Part shown: positions 52,722 through 63,602 of the stretch, one piece after another | How the letters are laid out: each line of letters begins with the position of its first letter | Position numbering within the stretch: the first letter of the stretch is position 1 | Assembly: GCF_020181595.1 (NCBI RefSeq) | Contig: NZ_CP084028.1 | Coordinates: 3,760,677 to 3,824,676, forward strand | Length of the DNA stretch: 64,000 bases | Direction: 5' to 3' | Source of the DNA: [Mycobacterium] vasticus | GTDB taxonomy: Bacteria; Actinomycetota; Actinomycetes; Mycobacteriales; Mycobacteriaceae | Notes under the pieces: generated by a model | What the model saw: the letters and a program-made list of their open reading frames with translations, nothing else | What the model was told of the DNA's origin: nothing | Database searches by the model: none | Translations under genes and position numbers: made by a program

Positions 52722-53534
52722 TCAGCGCGCCGGGCGCAGCCTGCCCCGCTGCCCGTCCCGATTGCGCTCGAACACCAACCGCAACCCGTCCAAGGTGAGG
52801 TTGGGGTCGTGACGGTCCACCGTTTCCAGGTCGGGCAGCAGCAGCGGTGCGGCGTGCCCGGTGGCCACCACCGTCCCGTTGTCGGCGAAGCCGGGCACCT
52901 CGTCACGCACGCGCCGCACCAGACCGTCGACCAGGCCGGCGAAGCCGAACACCGCACCGGACTGCATGCACTCGACGGTGTTCTTGCCGATCACCGAGCG
53001 CGGCCGGGTCAGTTCGACCCGGCGCAGCCCGGCGGAGCGGGCCGCTGCGGCATCCGAGGAGATCTGGATGCCGGGCGTGATGGCCCCGCCGAGGAACTCG
53101 CCCTTGGCCGAGACCGCGTCGACGCAGATCGCCGAGCCGAAGTCGATGACGATGGCCGCCGTCTTGTACTTGTGAAAGGCGGCCAGGCCGTTGACGATCC
53201 GGTCGGCACCCACTTCTTTGGGGTTGTCCACCAGCAACGGCACACCGGTGCGCACGCCGGGTTCGATCAGCACCGCGGGCACCGACGGCCAGTACTGGTC
53301 GAGCATCAGACGCACCTCGTGCAGCACCGAGGGCACCGTCGACAACGCGGCCGCGCCGGTCAGCTGTTCGCCGTCGTCGCCGATCAGACCGTCCAGGGTG
53401 AGCGCCAATTCATCGGCGGTGATCTCCGCCTCGGTACGAATCCGCCACTGCTGCACGACGTTTGCATTGTCACCGGACCCGGCCAGCAGGCCGATCACGG
53501 TGTGGGTGTTGCGGACGTCGATCGCCAGCAGCAC
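52722..53534 (-). CDS. coaX: Type III pantothenate kinase
   Basis: A 270-residue ASKHA-fold protein. [16 protein letters not shown] is the phosphate-binding strand, [11 protein letters not shown] and [10 protein letters not shown] carry the catalytic and metal-binding Asp residues, and [11 protein letters not shown] is the substrate loop. M. tuberculosis CoaX has a very similar sequence yet is reported to lack kinase activity there, so the real contribution is uncertain. It follows panC and panD by two bases, grouping CoA genes. Confidence 0.92.
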   Translation of the reverse strand: MLLAIDVRNTHTVIGLLAGSGDNANVVQQWRIRTEAEITADELALTLDGLIGDDGEQLTGAAALSTVPSVLHEVRLMLDQYWPSVPAVLIEPGVRTGVPLLVDNPKEVGADRIVNGLAAFHKYKTAAIVIDFGSAICVDAVSAKGEFLGGAITPGIQISSDAAAARSAGLRRVELTRPRSVIGKNTVECMQSGAVFGFAGLVDGLVRRVRDEVPGFADNGTVVATGHAAPLLLPDLETVDRHDPNLTLDGLRLVFERNRDGQRGRLRPAR

Positions 53535-53536
53535 GG

Positions 53537-53953
53537 CTACCGCACGCTTCTGGGCGACAACAGCTCGGCAGCAGTGTCGGGCACGAACGCCGGGTCGGTG
53601 CCGAGGTCGACCTGCTTGTTGTCGGCGTCGACGAACACGATGCGGGGCTGGTAGCGGCGCGCCTCGGCATCGTCCATGCTGCCGTAGGCGATCAGGATCA
53701 CCAGGTCACCGGGGTGCACCAGATGTGCTGCGGCACCGTTGATCCCGATGATCCCGGTGCCCCGGTCCCCGGTGATGGCGTAGGTGACCAGCCGGTTGCC
53801 GTTGTCGATGTCGACGATGGTCACCTGCTCGCCCTCGATCAGGTCGGCGGCTTCCATCAGGTCGGCGTCGATGGTCACCGAGCCGACGTAGTGCAGGTCG
53901 GCCTGAGTGACCGTGGCACGGTGGATCTTCGACTTGAGCATCGTCCGAAACAT
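53537..53953 (-). CDS. panD: Aspartate 1-decarboxylase proenzyme
   Basis: A 138-residue pyruvoyl-dependent enzyme starting [20 protein letters not shown]. Gly24-Ser25 in YVGSVTID is the self-cleavage site that yields the pyruvoyl group. It makes beta-alanine for PanC. The ATG overlaps the panC stop by one base. A TTG one codon upstream is possible but unneeded. The protein is the known target of pyrazinoic acid in M. tuberculosis. Confidence 0.95.
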   Translation of the reverse strand: MFRTMLKSKIHRATVTQADLHYVGSVTIDADLMEAADLIEGEQVTIVDIDNGNRLVTYAITGDRGTGIIGINGAAAHLVHPGDLVILIAYGSMDDAEARRYQPRIVFVDADNKQVDLGTDPAFVPDTAAELLSPRSVR

Positions 53954-54858
53954 CAATTCCTCCGGGTTGATACGTGATCTTCAGCTGTTCCGAGTGTGAT
54001 GGCCGCGTTGTCGAGCAATCGGGTCGCGCCGACGCGGGCGGCGACCAGCAGGCGACCGGGCCCGTCGGCGGGCGCCGGCTCCAGGCCGGGACCTCGCACC
54101 TGCAGGTAGTCGACCTCAACGGACGGGGACGCCGCCAGTACCGCGGTGGCGGCCTCCAGGACCGCGGCGACCCCGGCCGGTGCGGCGTACTCACCGGCGG
54201 CCAGCGCCGCCGACAGAACCGTGGCGGCTTCGCGTTGCGCGTCATCGAGGTAGCGGTTGCGCGACGACATCGCCAGCCCGTCGGATTCGCGCACGGTGGG
54301 AACGCCCACCACGGTCACGTTCAGGTTGAGGTCGGCGACCATCTGGCGCACCAGCACCAGCTGCTGGTAGTCCTTCTCGCCGAAGAACACCCGGTCGGGA
54401 TGCACGATCGAGAGCAGCTTGCACACCACGGTGAGCATTCCGGCGAAATGCGTTGGACGCGAGGCACCTTCGAGTTCGGATCCCAGCGGGCCGGGGTGCA
54501 CGGCGGTGCGCGAGCCATCCGGGTACATCGCCGCGGCGGTCGGCGTGAAAGCAACATCGACACCGGCGTCGCGCAGCAGCGCCAGGTCGTCGTCGAGGGT
54601 GCGCGGGTAGGCGTCGAGGTCCTCGCCGGCACCGAACTGCAACGGGTTGACGAAGATCGACACCACCACCACCGAGCCGGGCACCTTGCGGGCGGCACGG
54701 ACCAGCGACAGATGACCATCGTGCAGGGCACCCATGGTGGGCACCAGCATCACCCGACGGCCGGTGGATCGCAGCGCATGAGAGACCCGGGTGATCTCCT
54801 CGGGCCTTGCGTAGACGTTGAGCCCACCTGGGGTGAACTTGGGCGCGTCGGGCTTCAC
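53953..54858 (-). CDS. panC: Pantothenate synthetase
   Basis: A 301-residue enzyme starting at GTG 54858 ([16 protein letters not shown]). [16 protein letters not shown] holds the HxGH-like ATP site and [10 protein letters not shown] and the SSRNRYL KMSKS-like loop are present. It joins pantoate and beta-alanine. It overlaps the DUF2520 gene by four bases (GTGA). Confidence 0.95.
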   Translation of the reverse strand: MKPDAPKFTPGGLNVYARPEEITRVSHALRSTGRRVMLVPTMGALHDGHLSLVRAARKVPGSVVVVSIFVNPLQFGAGEDLDAYPRTLDDDLALLRDAGVDVAFTPTAAAMYPDGSRTAVHPGPLGSELEGASRPTHFAGMLTVVCKLLSIVHPDRVFFGEKDYQQLVLVRQMVADLNLNVTVVGVPTVRESDGLAMSSRNRYLDDAQREAATVLSAALAAGEYAAPAGVAAVLEAATAVLAASPSVEVDYLQVRGPGLEPAPADGPGRLLVAARVGATRLLDNAAITLGTAEDHVSTRRN

Positions 54859-55748
54859 CGGGCCAGCACCGTCAAAACGTCGTCGGCGGCACCGGCGCGG
54901 TGTGCGGTGCGCAACGCATTGCTGCGGTAGGCCTCGGCCAGATCCGGGTCGACGCCGGCCAGCGCTTGCAGGTGCCGGGCCAGGGTGGCCGAATCCCCGC
55001 GGGCCACCGGGCCGGTGAGCGCAGCGTGCCCGTCGCGCAGGGTATTGGCCAGCGCGGCAGCCACCAGCGGCCCCAGCACCCGTTCGGCGATGCCGTCGGG
55101 GTCCTCGATTCCCAGGCTGGTCGGCAGCGCCGACCGCAACGCCGTCAGCGCGTCGTCGATCACGGTGACCACGTGGTTTCCGCCGTGGCAGAGCGCCGCG
55201 TGGTAGCGGGTGCGGGCGGATTCCTCGACGCGGAACGGCTCGCCGCCGATCTCGCAGGTCAGCGCTTCGGCGATGGTGTAGCCGATCTCGTCGGCGGCGG
55301 TGATGCCGAAGCAGCTCTCCGACAGCCGGGCGATGTCTTCGTCGGAGCCGGTGAACGTCATCGCCGGGTGGATGGCCAGCGGGAGGCAGCCCTGCTCGGT
55401 CAGCGGCGCCAGCACGCCGATACCGGCGGCGCCGGAGGTGTGTACGACGATGGTTCCGGCGCGTACCGCACCGGTGGCCGCCAGGCCGGAGACGATGCCG
55501 GCCAGTTCGGTGTCGGGCACGGCCAGCAGCAGCAGTTCGGAGTCGCCGGCGACGTCGGGGGCCGGTCGCACGACGGTGTCCGGCAGCCGCCGGCGAGCGC
55601 GCTCCCGCGATTCCTCGGAGATGGCACTGCACGCCACCACCACATGCTCGGCGCGCTCCAACGCGACGCCCAGCGCGGTGCCGACGCGGCCGGCTGAGAC
55701 GACGCCCACCTTGAGTCGGGCGGGCCGCAACCCGTCGAACTGCGCCAT
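54855..55748 (-). CDS. Rossmann-fold protein with DUF2520 (Rv3603c-like)
   Basis: A 297-residue protein starting [20 protein letters not shown]. The [16 protein letters not shown]ossmann motif is at residues about 14-29 and the C-terminal DUF2520 helical domain has [10 protein letters not shown] and [15 protein letters not shown]. The layout resembles a ketopantoate-reductase-like NADP enzyme, and its place before panC invites the idea of a PanE role. That is not proven. Alternative: another small-acid reductase. Confidence 0.82.
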   Translation of the reverse strand: MAQFDGLRPARLKVGVVSAGRVGTALGVALERAEHVVVACSAISEESRERARRRLPDTVVRPAPDVAGDSELLLLAVPDTELAGIVSGLAATGAVRAGTIVVHTSGAAGIGVLAPLTEQGCLPLAIHPAMTFTGSDEDIARLSESCFGITAADEIGYTIAEALTCEIGGEPFRVEESARTRYHAALCHGGNHVVTVIDDALTALRSALPTSLGIEDPDGIAERVLGPLVAAALANTLRDGHAALTGPVARGDSATLARHLQALAGVDPDLAEAYRSNALRTAHRAGAADDVLTVLAR

Positions 55749-55873
55749 GCAGACGACCTCACAGGTTCTCTTGGTTTCGTTCCAGTCCCGCGTTGCGGGT
55801 ACCGGACGGTCGCCGGAGAGTCTATCCCGATCAACCCGGGTCCGGCGAGTGACGTTGATCGCAGGTAGGCGAG

Positions 55874-57304
55874 TCAGTCCTCGCGGCGGCGGCGCCGGCG
55901 GCCCTCGCCGGGGACGGTCTGCAGCCGGGCCAGCAGCTCGGCGACCGACTGACCGCCGGTGCTGGGCGCGCCGTCCGTGACCGCCTCGGCGCCGGTGGAA
56001 TGCCGTGCCGACGCGGGCGGGGGGCTTGCGAGTCGGGGCGCGGGAACGGGTTCGGGGGCCGGCTCCGCTGCGGGCGCCGGTGTGGGCTCGGGTGCGGGTT
56101 CGGGCGCGGCGTGGCTGCCGGGCGACTCGACCGACTCGGCCGACTCGGCCGAGTGCCGGGAATCGGCCCGACGGCGACCGCCCGTCCCTTCCGCTGCAGA
56201 CGGACCCGAGTGACGACCGTGCCGCGACGGGGTCTCGGCGTCCGTTTCCTTGGCGCCGTGCCGACCGGAGTCCCCGTGCCGACTGGACTCCACCGGTGTG
56301 GCCGACGACCAGTTGCTGCCCGGCGTGCCAGGTGGAAGCCATTCCCCTTCCGCACCAACGGGTTTCCAGAACGGCTCCGGCTTCGGCGCCGGCGCGGCAG
56401 TCGGTGTGGGCACCGGCGCTGCCGGTGCGGCCCACGGCTGCTGCGGCGGTGACGGCGGTGGCGGCGGTTCGGGCTCGCGGTGCTGCTCCGGGGCGACGAA
56501 CGGTTGCGCCGGTTGCGCCCAGCGGCCCGCGTTGGGTTGCGGCTGTTGAGGATGCGGCGGTTTCTGGGAGGGAATCTGAGGATCGTCCGCGGCCCGGTGA
56601 TGCGCCCCCCGCGGTGCCGGCGGCTGCTGGGGCGGCTGATGGGGCTGGGGTGTTGAGGGCATCGGGATCGCCCCGGTCGGTATCCGCACCTCCGGAACGT
56701 CGATGATCGGGTGCTCGGACGTCTTGGTGACCGCGTCTTCGGGGTAGAACGACGCGGTGGCCGGCGCCGGTCGGGCACCGGTGACCGCCTCGGAGCCGGT
56801 GCGCGCCCAGTCGCTGTAGGCGCGAACAGTCGTGCGCCCAGAAGACTCGGTCTCCAGCGCCGGCCGGTGGCTCAGGTCGGCGTCGAACAGGATCTCCAGA
56901 TTCGTCCGCAACGCCGACAATTCGGTCCGCAACGCCGCAACCTCGTCGGCGGCCTGGGCCCGCAACTCCGACGCCAGTTCGCGGCGCAGTTGCGACTCCA
57001 CCGTCAGCTCGTACTCCCGGCGCGCCGAGATCTCACGGTCGAGCTGCAGGTCGTAGACCAGCTTGAGATCACGCGCCCGGGCCTGGTCCACGTCGCTTTG
57101 CCGCCGATAGATCACCGACACGAACGCCGAGGCGACCGCGGCCCACAGTGCCACGATGACCGCGAGCTTGAGCAGCTCCACCCGACTGGTGAACACCAGT
57201 GCCGAACTCGCCGCGATCGCGAGTATCAGCAACGCGGTCAACAACGTCCAGCCCGGCCTGCGACCACCACGCCGACCCGGGGCGCGGGACAGGACCGAAT
57301 TCAT
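55874..57304 (-). CDS. Two-TM membrane protein with long Pro-rich tail (DUF6779/Rv3604c-like)
   Basis: A 476-residue protein. Two hydrophobic helices (about residues 20-37 and 45-65) are followed by a coiled-coil stretch (about 70-140, rich in Arg, Glu and Leu) and then a disordered region of about 330 residues dominated by Pro, Gln, Ser and Ala. The end is a run of Arg. Domain type fits the DUF6779 family of mycobacteria, near the fol genes. It may organise other proteins at the membrane, but no function is known. Confidence 0.8.
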   Translation of the reverse strand: MNSVLSRAPGRRGGRRPGWTLLTALLILAIAASSALVFTSRVELLKLAVIVALWAAVASAFVSVIYRRQSDVDQARARDLKLVYDLQLDREISARREYELTVESQLRRELASELRAQAADEVAALRTELSALRTNLEILFDADLSHRPALETESSGRTTVRAYSDWARTGSEAVTGARPAPATASFYPEDAVTKTSEHPIIDVPEVRIPTGAIPMPSTPQPHQPPQQPPAPRGAHHRAADDPQIPSQKPPHPQQPQPNAGRWAQPAQPFVAPEQHREPEPPPPPSPPQQPWAAPAAPVPTPTAAPAPKPEPFWKPVGAEGEWLPPGTPGSNWSSATPVESSRHGDSGRHGAKETDAETPSRHGRHSGPSAAEGTGGRRRADSRHSAESAESVESPGSHAAPEPAPEPTPAPAAEPAPEPVPAPRLASPPPASARHSTGAEAVTDGAPSTGGQSVAELLARLQTVPGEGRRRRRRED

Positions 57305-57409
57305 CTGCGCCGCCCCACCTCGTCGCTTCGTCGCGTCACGCCACCGGCCCGCATTGCCCGACTGTACCTGGACAAAGTCAATCCGCGTGTCGCCTGGCTC
57401 CGGCGATTC

Positions 57410-57895
57410 TCACCCGGTTTGATTTCCGTTCACCGGCCCCGACGTGCCCGAATCCTCGGGGGACTTGCAACAGTTCTGCAGCCACAGCGCGGCGGCGAGC
57501 AAAGCCAGCGCGCTGGCCGCGGCGACCACCGCACCGCCGGTGTCCTCGGCGGCCACACGCAGCACGGACCGCTGCCGCAGCAGGAAGCACAGCACCCCGG
57601 CCCAGAAACCCAGCACCAGCGCCCCCACCCAGGCCGACGCCTTGGCGACCACCACGGTGCGCGCAACTGCCAGCGGATGCAGCCGCCCCGGCCCGTAGCC
57701 GATGTCGCCGGCGTCGATCCTGGTCCGCACGTAGCGGCCCCAGCCGGCCTCGGCGACCGCCGCCACCAGCAGCGAAATCCCGCTCCAGACGGTGATCGGC
57801 GGGAACCATCGATACACCTGCCCGACCGCCAGGTAGCTGATCACGGCCACCACTGCCGCGGCGGCGGCGACGTCGCGGCCGCGGGTCGGGCCCAT
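57410..57895 (-). CDS. DUF3180 membrane protein (Rv3605c-like)
   Basis: A 161-residue protein with four hydrophobic segments (about residues 8-26, 36-48, 80-105 and 120-138) and two adjacent cysteines near the end. DUF3180 proteins are regularly found directly after folK in mycobacteria. It starts one base before the folK stop ends, so they are co-translated. Function unknown. Confidence 0.85.
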   Translation of the reverse strand: MGPTRGRDVAAAAAVVAVISYLAVGQVYRWFPPITVWSGISLLVAAVAEAGWGRYVRTRIDAGDIGYGPGRLHPLAVARTVVVAKASAWVGALVLGFWAGVLCFLLRQRSVLRVAAEDTGGAVVAAASALALLAAALWLQNCCKSPEDSGTSGPVNGNQTG

Positions 57896-58425
57896 CAGCG
57901 CTCACCGGCCGGGTGCAGCACCAGCTCGGTCAGCCGCAGCGAGTCGCGGTCGGCGGGTTCCAGCTCGGCCAGCAGACCGGCCACCGGGCATCGTCGTCCC
58001 GCCACCGTCAGTTCGGCGTCCGGCTCGATCTGCAGCCACGGCACCATCACGAACGCGCGCAGGTGAGCCAGTGGATGCGGCAGGGTCAGCGTGCTGTCGC
58101 GGGACAACAGTTCCGGTTCGCCGGGCTCGCGGCAGCTGATCACGTCGATGTCCAGGGTGCGCGGGCCCCAGCGTTCGCCGCGCACCCGGTCGGCCGCCTG
58201 CTCGAGTTCGTGGGCCCGGCGCAGCCAGCCGGGACCGTCGGTGGCGGGATCGTCGACGACCAGTGCCGCGTTGAGGAAGCGGCCCTGATCGACCACGCCC
58301 CAGGCCTCGGTCTCATACACCGGCGACACCGCGCGCACCGCCGCTCCGAAGCCGTCGACCGCGGACTGCAGCCGGGCCAGCCGGTCGCCGAGGTTGGAGC
58401 CGATGGACAGCACCGCTTGCGTCAT
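57895..58425 (-). CDS. folK: 6-hydroxymethyl-7,8-dihydropterin pyrophosphokinase
   Basis: A 176-residue [21 protein letters not shown] is the N-terminal signature and [14 protein letters not shown] carries the metal-binding aspartates; the ending [15 protein letters not shown] is typical. It transfers pyrophosphate from ATP to the pterin for FolP. It overlaps folB by four bases. Confidence 0.95.
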   Translation of the reverse strand: MTQAVLSIGSNLGDRLARLQSAVDGFGAAVRAVSPVYETEAWGVVDQGRFLNAALVVDDPATDGPGWLRRAHELEQAADRVRGERWGPRTLDIDVISCREPGEPELLSRDSTLTLPHPLAHLRAFVMVPWLQIEPDAELTVAGRRCPVAGLLAELEPADRDSLRLTELVLHPAGER

Positions 58426-58811
58426 GCCGGGATCACCGTGCCGCGCCGGTCACGCCGGGAACGCCGCGCCACCACCGCGACGTCGTCGAAGGTGAGCGGG
58501 ATCGGGGCGTGTGGTTTGTGCAGCGTGACCTCCACGGCCTGCACCCGGTCATCGGCCATCACCTCCTCGGCGATCTCGGCGGCGACGGTCTCGATGAGAT
58601 CGCGCGGCGGGCCGGCGATGATGTCCGCGGCCCGCTGGGCCAGCACCCCGTAGTCGTAGGTGTCGGCCAGCGCGTCGCTGGCGGCGGCCGGTACCAGATC
58701 CATCCAGACGGTGATGTCGACGACGAAGTCCTGGCCGTCGGCCCGCTCGTGGCCGAAGACGCCGTGGTTGCCACGAACCTTCAAGCCGCGCAACTCGATC
58801 CGGTCAGTCAT
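58422..58811 (-). CDS. folB: Dihydroneopterin aldolase
   Basis: A 129-residue DHNA starting [22 protein letters not shown], whose GHHGV-like segment with the catalytic Glu (GNHGVFGHE) and conserved lysine region ([19 protein letters not shown]) fit the family. It makes 6-hydroxymethyl-dihydropterin. Its ATG overlaps the folP1 stop by eight bases. Confidence 0.94.
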   Translation of the reverse strand: MTDRIELRGLKVRGNHGVFGHERADGQDFVVDITVWMDLVPAAASDALADTYDYGVLAQRAADIIAGPPRDLIETVAAEIAEEVMADDRVQAVEVTLHKPHAPIPLTFDDVAVVARRSRRDRRGTVIPA

Positions 58812-59640
58812 CGCTGACGCCTCCTTGACTCCAAGCCTCCAGGACCCGTAATGCGTCGACCGAGGCCCGCACGTCGTGCACGCGCACGCCCCAGGCGCCG
58901 TGCAGTCCGGCCAGCGCCGAGACCACCGCGGTGGCGGTCTCGCGCTCGGCCGGGGGCCGGGGCGCGCCGTCGGCCCCGGACAGCAGCGTACCGAGGAACC
59001 GCTTGCGGGAGGCCCCGACAAGCACTGGGATGCCGGTGCCGACCAGCTGCGGCAGTGCGTGCAGCAGGGCCCAATTGTGTTGCGCTGTCTTGGCGAAACC
59101 CAGACCGGGATCGACAATCAGGTTCGCCGGGTCCACGCCGGCGGCCACCGCGGCGTCGACGGCGGCCAGCAGGTCCGCCCGGACCTCGGTGGCGACGTCG
59201 CGGTACTCGGGTACCCGATGCGGGTCCCCGGGATCCACCGGCCGCCAGTGCATCAGCACCCACCGGGCACCCGAGGAGGCCAGCAGTGGCGCCATCGCAG
59301 GGTCGGCCCGGCCGCCGGAGACGTCATTGACGATCCGGGCGCCGCAGTCCAGCGCGGCCCGGGCCACGTCGGCGTTCATCGTGTCGATGCTGACAGTTAT
59401 CCCTTGGGCAGCAAGGGCTTTGACGACCGGAACCACCCGCTGCGCCTCGGCCTGCGGATCGACACGGACCGCACCGGGCCGGGTCGACTCACCGCCGACA
59501 TCGATGATCGCCGCGCCCGCAGCCGCCAGTGCCGCACCGTGCTCGACGGCACGATCAGCGCTGAGATAACGCCCGCCATCGGAGAACGAGTCGGCGGTGA
59601 CGTTGACCACCCCGACGATCTGGACGCGGGTCGGGCTCAC
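58804..59640 (-). CDS. folP1: Dihydropteroate synthase
   Basis: A 278-residue TIM-barrel enzyme starting at GTG 59640. Signatures: [38 protein letters not shown] and the GASRKRFLG loop. It joins pterin pyrophosphate and p-aminobenzoate and is the sulfonamide target. The start overlaps the folE stop. Confidence 0.95.
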   Translation of the reverse strand: MSPTRVQIVGVVNVTADSFSDGGRYLSADRAVEHGAALAAAGAAIIDVGGESTRPGAVRVDPQAEAQRVVPVVKALAAQGITVSIDTMNADVARAALDCGARIVNDVSGGRADPAMAPLLASSGARWVLMHWRPVDPGDPHRVPEYRDVATEVRADLLAAVDAAVAAGVDPANLIVDPGLGFAKTAQHNWALLHALPQLVGTGIPVLVGASRKRFLGTLLSGADGAPRPPAERETATAVVSALAGLHGAWGVRVHDVRASVDALRVLEAWSQGGVSDD

Positions 59641-60239
59641 CTGCGCCGAATGAGTTCCAGGGCTTCGGCGCGCGATGCGCTGTCGGTTTTGAACTGGCCC
59701 CGAACCGCCGAAGTCGTGGTGACCGCACCGGGTTTGCGCACCCCGCGCATCGCCATGCACAGGTGCTCGGCCTCGACCACCACGATCACTCCGCGCGGGT
59801 TGAGTTTGCGCATCAGGGCGTCGGCGACCTGCGCGGTCAGCCGCTCCTGCACCTGCGGCCGCTTGGCGTACATGTCGACGACCCGCGCCAGCTTGGACAG
59901 TCCGGTGATCCGGCCGTCGTAGCCGGGGATGTAGCCGACGTGCGCGACACCGTGGAACGCCACCAGGTGGTGCTCACAGGTCGAGTACATCGGGATGTCC
60001 TTGACGATCACCAGTTCTTCGTGCTGTTCGTCGAACGTCGTCTCCAGCACGGTGTCCGGGTCGGTGTAGAGCCCGGCGAACATCTCCCGGTAGGCCCGGG
60101 CGACCCGCGCCGGGGTGTCGAGCAGGCCCGGCCGATCCGGATTCTCGCCAACGGCGAACAGCAGCTCACGCACGGCGGCCTCGGCGCGCGCCTGATCGAA
60201 GACCGTCGACGTCGGCGTCGACATCACGTTCTCACTCAC
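59637..60239 (-). CDS. folE: GTP cyclohydrolase I
   Basis: A 200-residue enzyme from GTG 60239 ([16 protein letters not shown]); an ATG five codons later gives 195 residues. [24 protein letters not shown] carries the zinc ligands Cys and His, and [11 protein letters not shown] the third ligand. First step of folate synthesis. It overlaps ftsH by eight bases, linking the fol operon to ftsH. Confidence 0.94.
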   Translation of the reverse strand: MSENVMSTPTSTVFDQARAEAAVRELLFAVGENPDRPGLLDTPARVARAYREMFAGLYTDPDTVLETTFDEQHEELVIVKDIPMYSTCEHHLVAFHGVAHVGYIPGYDGRITGLSKLARVVDMYAKRPQVQERLTAQVADALMRKLNPRGVIVVVEAEHLCMAMRGVRKPGAVTTTSAVRGQFKTDSASRAEALELIRRR

Positions 60240-62532
60240 CGGACGGCTTCTCCGGTTCACCGGACGGGCCGGGGTAGGGCTGCGGCTGATACGGCGGATA
60301 GTGCTGGGCGGGCGGGTAACCCTGCTGCGGCCAGTGCTGCGGCGGATACCAGTAACCGCCCTGCTGCTGCGGCTGCTGCGGTGGCTGCTGCTGTGGCGGC
60401 GGCCAGCCGGGTGCATGCCAGCCCGCCGGCGCACCGTAGTCGGGGCCGGGCGCAGCGCCGTTGCCGCCCCCGTTGGGCGAGCCGTTGGCCGCAGTCGACA
60501 CCGCGTCGCGGGAGGCCTGGGCGATGGCGGCCTTGAACGCCGGCTCGGGCTGCTGCTGCGGCCAGGGCTCACCGCGCTCGATGGCCAGCTCGCCGGGGGT
60601 CTTGATCGGCGGCTTGTCGGACGGCACCCGGCCACCGAAGTCGTCGAACGCGGTCAGTCGAGGCCGCTTGGTCACCTCACCGAAGATCCTCTCCAGGTCG
60701 ACGCGGTGCAGCGTCTCCTTCTCCAGCAGTTCGCCCGCCAGCACGTCGAGGACGTCGCGGTACTCGGTGAGGATCTCCCAGGCCTCGGTGTGCGCGGCCT
60801 CGATCAGCTTGCGCACCTCGTCATCGATGTCGCGGGCCACCTCGTGGGAGTAGTCGGGCTGGGTGCCCATCGCGCGCCCGACGAACGGATCGCCGTGGTC
60901 GCTGCCGTAGCGCACCGCACCGAGCTTGGCGCTCATGCCGTACTCGGTGACCATGGCGCGCGCCACCGCGGTGGCCTTCTCGATGTCGGAGACCGCGCCG
61001 GTGGTCGGCTCGCGGAACACCAGCTCCTCGGCCGCGCGCCCACCCATCGCGAAGACCAGCTGGGCGATCATCTCCGAGCGGGTGCGCAGGCCCTTGTCCT
61101 CCTCGGGCACGGCCACCGCGTGCCCGCCGGTGCGGCCGCGGGCCAGGATCGTCACCTTGTAGACCGGGTCGATGTCGGGCATCGCCCACGCCGCCAGGGT
61201 GTGGCCGCCCTCGTGATAGGCGGTGATCTTCTTCTCGTGCTCGCTGATGATCCGGCCCTTGCGCCGGGGCCCGCCGATCACCCGGTCGACGGCCTCCTCC
61301 AGCGCGGCAGCGGTGATCACGGTGCCGTTCTCCCGCGCGGTGAGCAGCGCCGCCTCGTTGATGACGTTGGCCAGATCCGCACCGGACATGCCGACGGTGC
61401 GCTTGGCCAGCCCGTCCAGGTCGGCGTCCGGCCCGATCGGCTTGCCGGCCGAATGCACCCGCAGCACGGCGCGACGGCCGGCGATGTCGGGGTTGGTGAC
61501 CGGGATCTGGCGATCGAAACGACCTGGCCGCAGCAGCGCAGGGTCGAGGATGTCCGGCCGGTTGGTGGCCGCGATGAGGATGACCCCGGCTCGCTCACCG
61601 AAGCCGTCCATCTCCACCAGCAGCTGGTTGAGCGTCTGCTCGCGCTCGTCGTGGCCGCCGCCCATTCCGGCGCCGCGCTGCCGGCCGACGGCGTCGATCT
61701 CGTCGACGAAGATGATGCACGGACTGTTCTGTTTGGCCTGTTCGAACAGGTCGCGCACCCGGGAGGCGCCGACCCCGACGAACATCTCGACGAAGTCCGA
61801 GCCGGAGATGGTGAAGAACGGCACCCCGGCCTCACCGGCCACCGCACGGGCCAGCAACGTCTTACCGGTGCCGGGCGGACCGTAGAGCAGCACGCCCTTG
61901 GGGATCTTGGCGCCCAGCGCCTGGTACCGGCTGGGGTTCTGCAGGAAGTCCTTGATCTCGTAGAGCTCCTCGACCGCCTCGTCGACGCCGGCGACGTCGG
62001 CGAAGGTGGTCTTGGGCATGTCCTTGCCGAGTTGCTTGGCCTTGGACTTGCCCATCCCGAATCCCATTCGGGCGCCGCCCTGCATCCGGGAGAACATCAC
62101 GAACAGCCCGATCAGCAGCAGCATCGGCAGCATGTAGATCAACAGTGAACCGAGCACGCTGCCCTGGTTGACGACGGTGTTGATCTCGGCTTTCTTGCTC
62201 ATCAGCGCGGTGTAGAGCGGTACGGCGTACCCGGTCGGGTACTTGGTGATCAGCTTGTCGACCTGCTCGGACTTCTCCGCCCGGCCGGACTTCGACGCAC
62301 CGGAGGACACGTCCACGCTGGTGATCGGCTCTTTGAGGGTCAGCCGCAGCTGCTGTTCCCGGTCGTCGATCTGGGCGCTTTTGACGTTGCCCTGGTGGAT
62401 CTGGGACACCGCGACGGAGGTGTCGACGGGCTTGTATCCGCGGGTGTCGTCACTGAAATAGAAGAAGGACCAGCCGAGCAGCAGGACCACTGCGATCGCG
62501 GTGATGGTGCGGATGACGTTTTTGCGATTCAT
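60232..62532 (-). CDS. ftsH: Membrane-bound ATP-dependent zinc metalloprotease FtsH
   Basis: A 766-residue protease starting [20 protein letters not shown]. Two membrane helices (about residues 10-26 and 108-128) flank a periplasmic domain; the AAA domain has GPPGTGKT and the protease site is HEGGH with a later Asp. The C-terminal about 100 residues are Pro/Gln/Tyr-rich and low-complexity. It removes misfolded membrane proteins. It is divergent from ephA across a 98-base gap. Confidence 0.96.
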   Translation of the reverse strand: MNRKNVIRTITAIAVVLLLGWSFFYFSDDTRGYKPVDTSVAVSQIHQGNVKSAQIDDREQQLRLTLKEPITSVDVSSGASKSGRAEKSEQVDKLITKYPTGYAVPLYTALMSKKAEINTVVNQGSVLGSLLIYMLPMLLLIGLFVMFSRMQGGARMGFGMGKSKAKQLGKDMPKTTFADVAGVDEAVEELYEIKDFLQNPSRYQALGAKIPKGVLLYGPPGTGKTLLARAVAGEAGVPFFTISGSDFVEMFVGVGASRVRDLFEQAKQNSPCIIFVDEIDAVGRQRGAGMGGGHDEREQTLNQLLVEMDGFGERAGVILIAATNRPDILDPALLRPGRFDRQIPVTNPDIAGRRAVLRVHSAGKPIGPDADLDGLAKRTVGMSGADLANVINEAALLTARENGTVITAAALEEAVDRVIGGPRRKGRIISEHEKKITAYHEGGHTLAAWAMPDIDPVYKVTILARGRTGGHAVAVPEEDKGLRTRSEMIAQLVFAMGGRAAEELVFREPTTGAVSDIEKATAVARAMVTEYGMSAKLGAVRYGSDHGDPFVGRAMGTQPDYSHEVARDIDDEVRKLIEAAHTEAWEILTEYRDVLDVLAGELLEKETLHRVDLERIFGEVTKRPRLTAFDDFGGRVPSDKPPIKTPGELAIERGEPWPQQQPEPAFKAAIAQASRDAVSTAANGSPNGGGNGAAPGPDYGAPAGWHAPGWPPPQQQPPQQPQQQGGYWYPPQHWPQQGYPPAQHYPPYQPQPYPGPSGEPEKPSGE

Positions 62533-62630
62533 CAGACATCGGCCGTTAGCGGCCAGATCCTTCCAATACATGCAGCTGGGCAAGTTCAGGTTACCGTCCG
62601 CCCTCGACAGCGGGGAGATTCGGTGAGACG

Positions 62631-63602
62631 GTGGCCACCGTGACCCAGCGTCTTGTGGAAACCAACGGCGTGACCCTGCGGGTCACCGAGGCCGGTGAAC
62701 ACAACGGGCCCGGTGCTCCGGTCGTCCTGTTGGCGCACGGATTCCCGGAGCTGGCCTACTCGTGGCGGCATCAGATCCCGGTGCTGGCCGACGCCGGCTT
62801 CCATGTGCTGGCCCCCGATCAGCGGGGCTACGGCGGTTCGTCGCGGCCCGACGACATCGCCGCCTACGACATCCACGCGCTGACCGGGGACCTGGTCGGC
62901 CTGCTCGACGACGTCGGAGCCGACCGTGCGATCTGGATCGGCCACGACTGGGGGGCGCCGGTGGTGTGGAACGCCGCTCTGCTGCACCCCGACCGGGTGG
63001 CCGCGGTCGCGGGGTTGAGCGTGCCCCCGACACCGCGGCCCCAGCAGCGGCCGACCCAGGCGTGGCGGCAGCTGTTCGGCGACAACTTCTTCTACATCCT
63101 GTACTTCCAGCAACCCGGTGTCGCCGACGCCGAACTCGACGGCGACCCGGCCCGCTCCATCCGCCGCATGCTCGGCAGCCTGAGCCCCACCGACAAAGCC
63201 GCGGCGCTGCAGATGGTGGCCCCCGGGCCGGCGGGCTTCATCGACCGGCTTCCCGAGCCCGACCGGCTGCCGGGCTGGATCAGCCAGGCAGAGGTGAACC
63301 ACTACGTCGACACCTTCACCCGGACCGGCTTCACCGGGGGACTGAACTGGTATCGCAACTTCGACCGCAACTGGGAGAGCACCGCGCACCTGGCCGGGGC
63401 GACCACCGATGTGCCGGCGTTGTTCATCGCCGGAACCGCCGATCCGGTGCTGTCGTTCACCCGCCGCGATCGGGCCACCGAGGTGGCCACCGGGCCCTAC
63501 CGCGAAGTGCTCATCGAAGGAGCAGGTCACTGGCTGCAACAGGAACGTCCCGACGAGGTGAACGCCGAACTGCTGCAGTTCCTGGCGGGCCTGCCGGCAT
63601 GA
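62631..63602 (+). CDS. ephA: Epoxide hydrolase EphA
   Basis: A 323-residue alpha/beta hydrolase starting at GTG 62631. [10 protein letters not shown] is the oxyanion HGxP motif, [10 protein letters not shown] the nucleophile Asp elbow, and GAGHWLQQE the His. Two tyrosines of the cap domain ([17 protein letters not shown]) fit a soluble epoxide hydrolase. It hydrolyses epoxides to diols; natural substrate unknown. The stop overlaps the next ATG by four bases. Confidence 0.92.
   Translation: MATVTQRLVETNGVTLRVTEAGEHNGPGAPVVLLAHGFPELAYSWRHQIPVLADAGFHVLAPDQRGYGGSSRPDDIAAYDIHALTGDLVGLLDDVGADRAIWIGHDWGAPVVWNAALLHPDRVAAVAGLSVPPTPRPQQRPTQAWRQLFGDNFFYILYFQQPGVADAELDGDPARSIRRMLGSLSPTDKAAALQMVAPGPAGFIDRLPEPDRLPGWISQAEVNHYVDTFTRTGFTGGLNWYRNFDRNWESTAHLAGATTDVPALFIAGTADPVLSFTRRDRATEVATGPYREVLIEGAGHWLQQERPDEVNAELLQFLAGLPA

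Noticed and set aside
56000..57200. CRISPR-like or repeat array in the Pro-rich tail gene
   Set aside because: The repetition is codon-level low complexity (Pro, Gln, Ala, Glu) in one protein, without regular spacers.
60235..60480. Tandem CTG/CGG-rich repeat as a separate element
   Set aside because: It is the Pro/Gln-rich C-terminal coding part of ftsH.
60301..62148. Plus-strand frame of 615 codons opposite ftsH
   Set aside because: Shadow of ftsH with no ribosome site and no recognisable domain.
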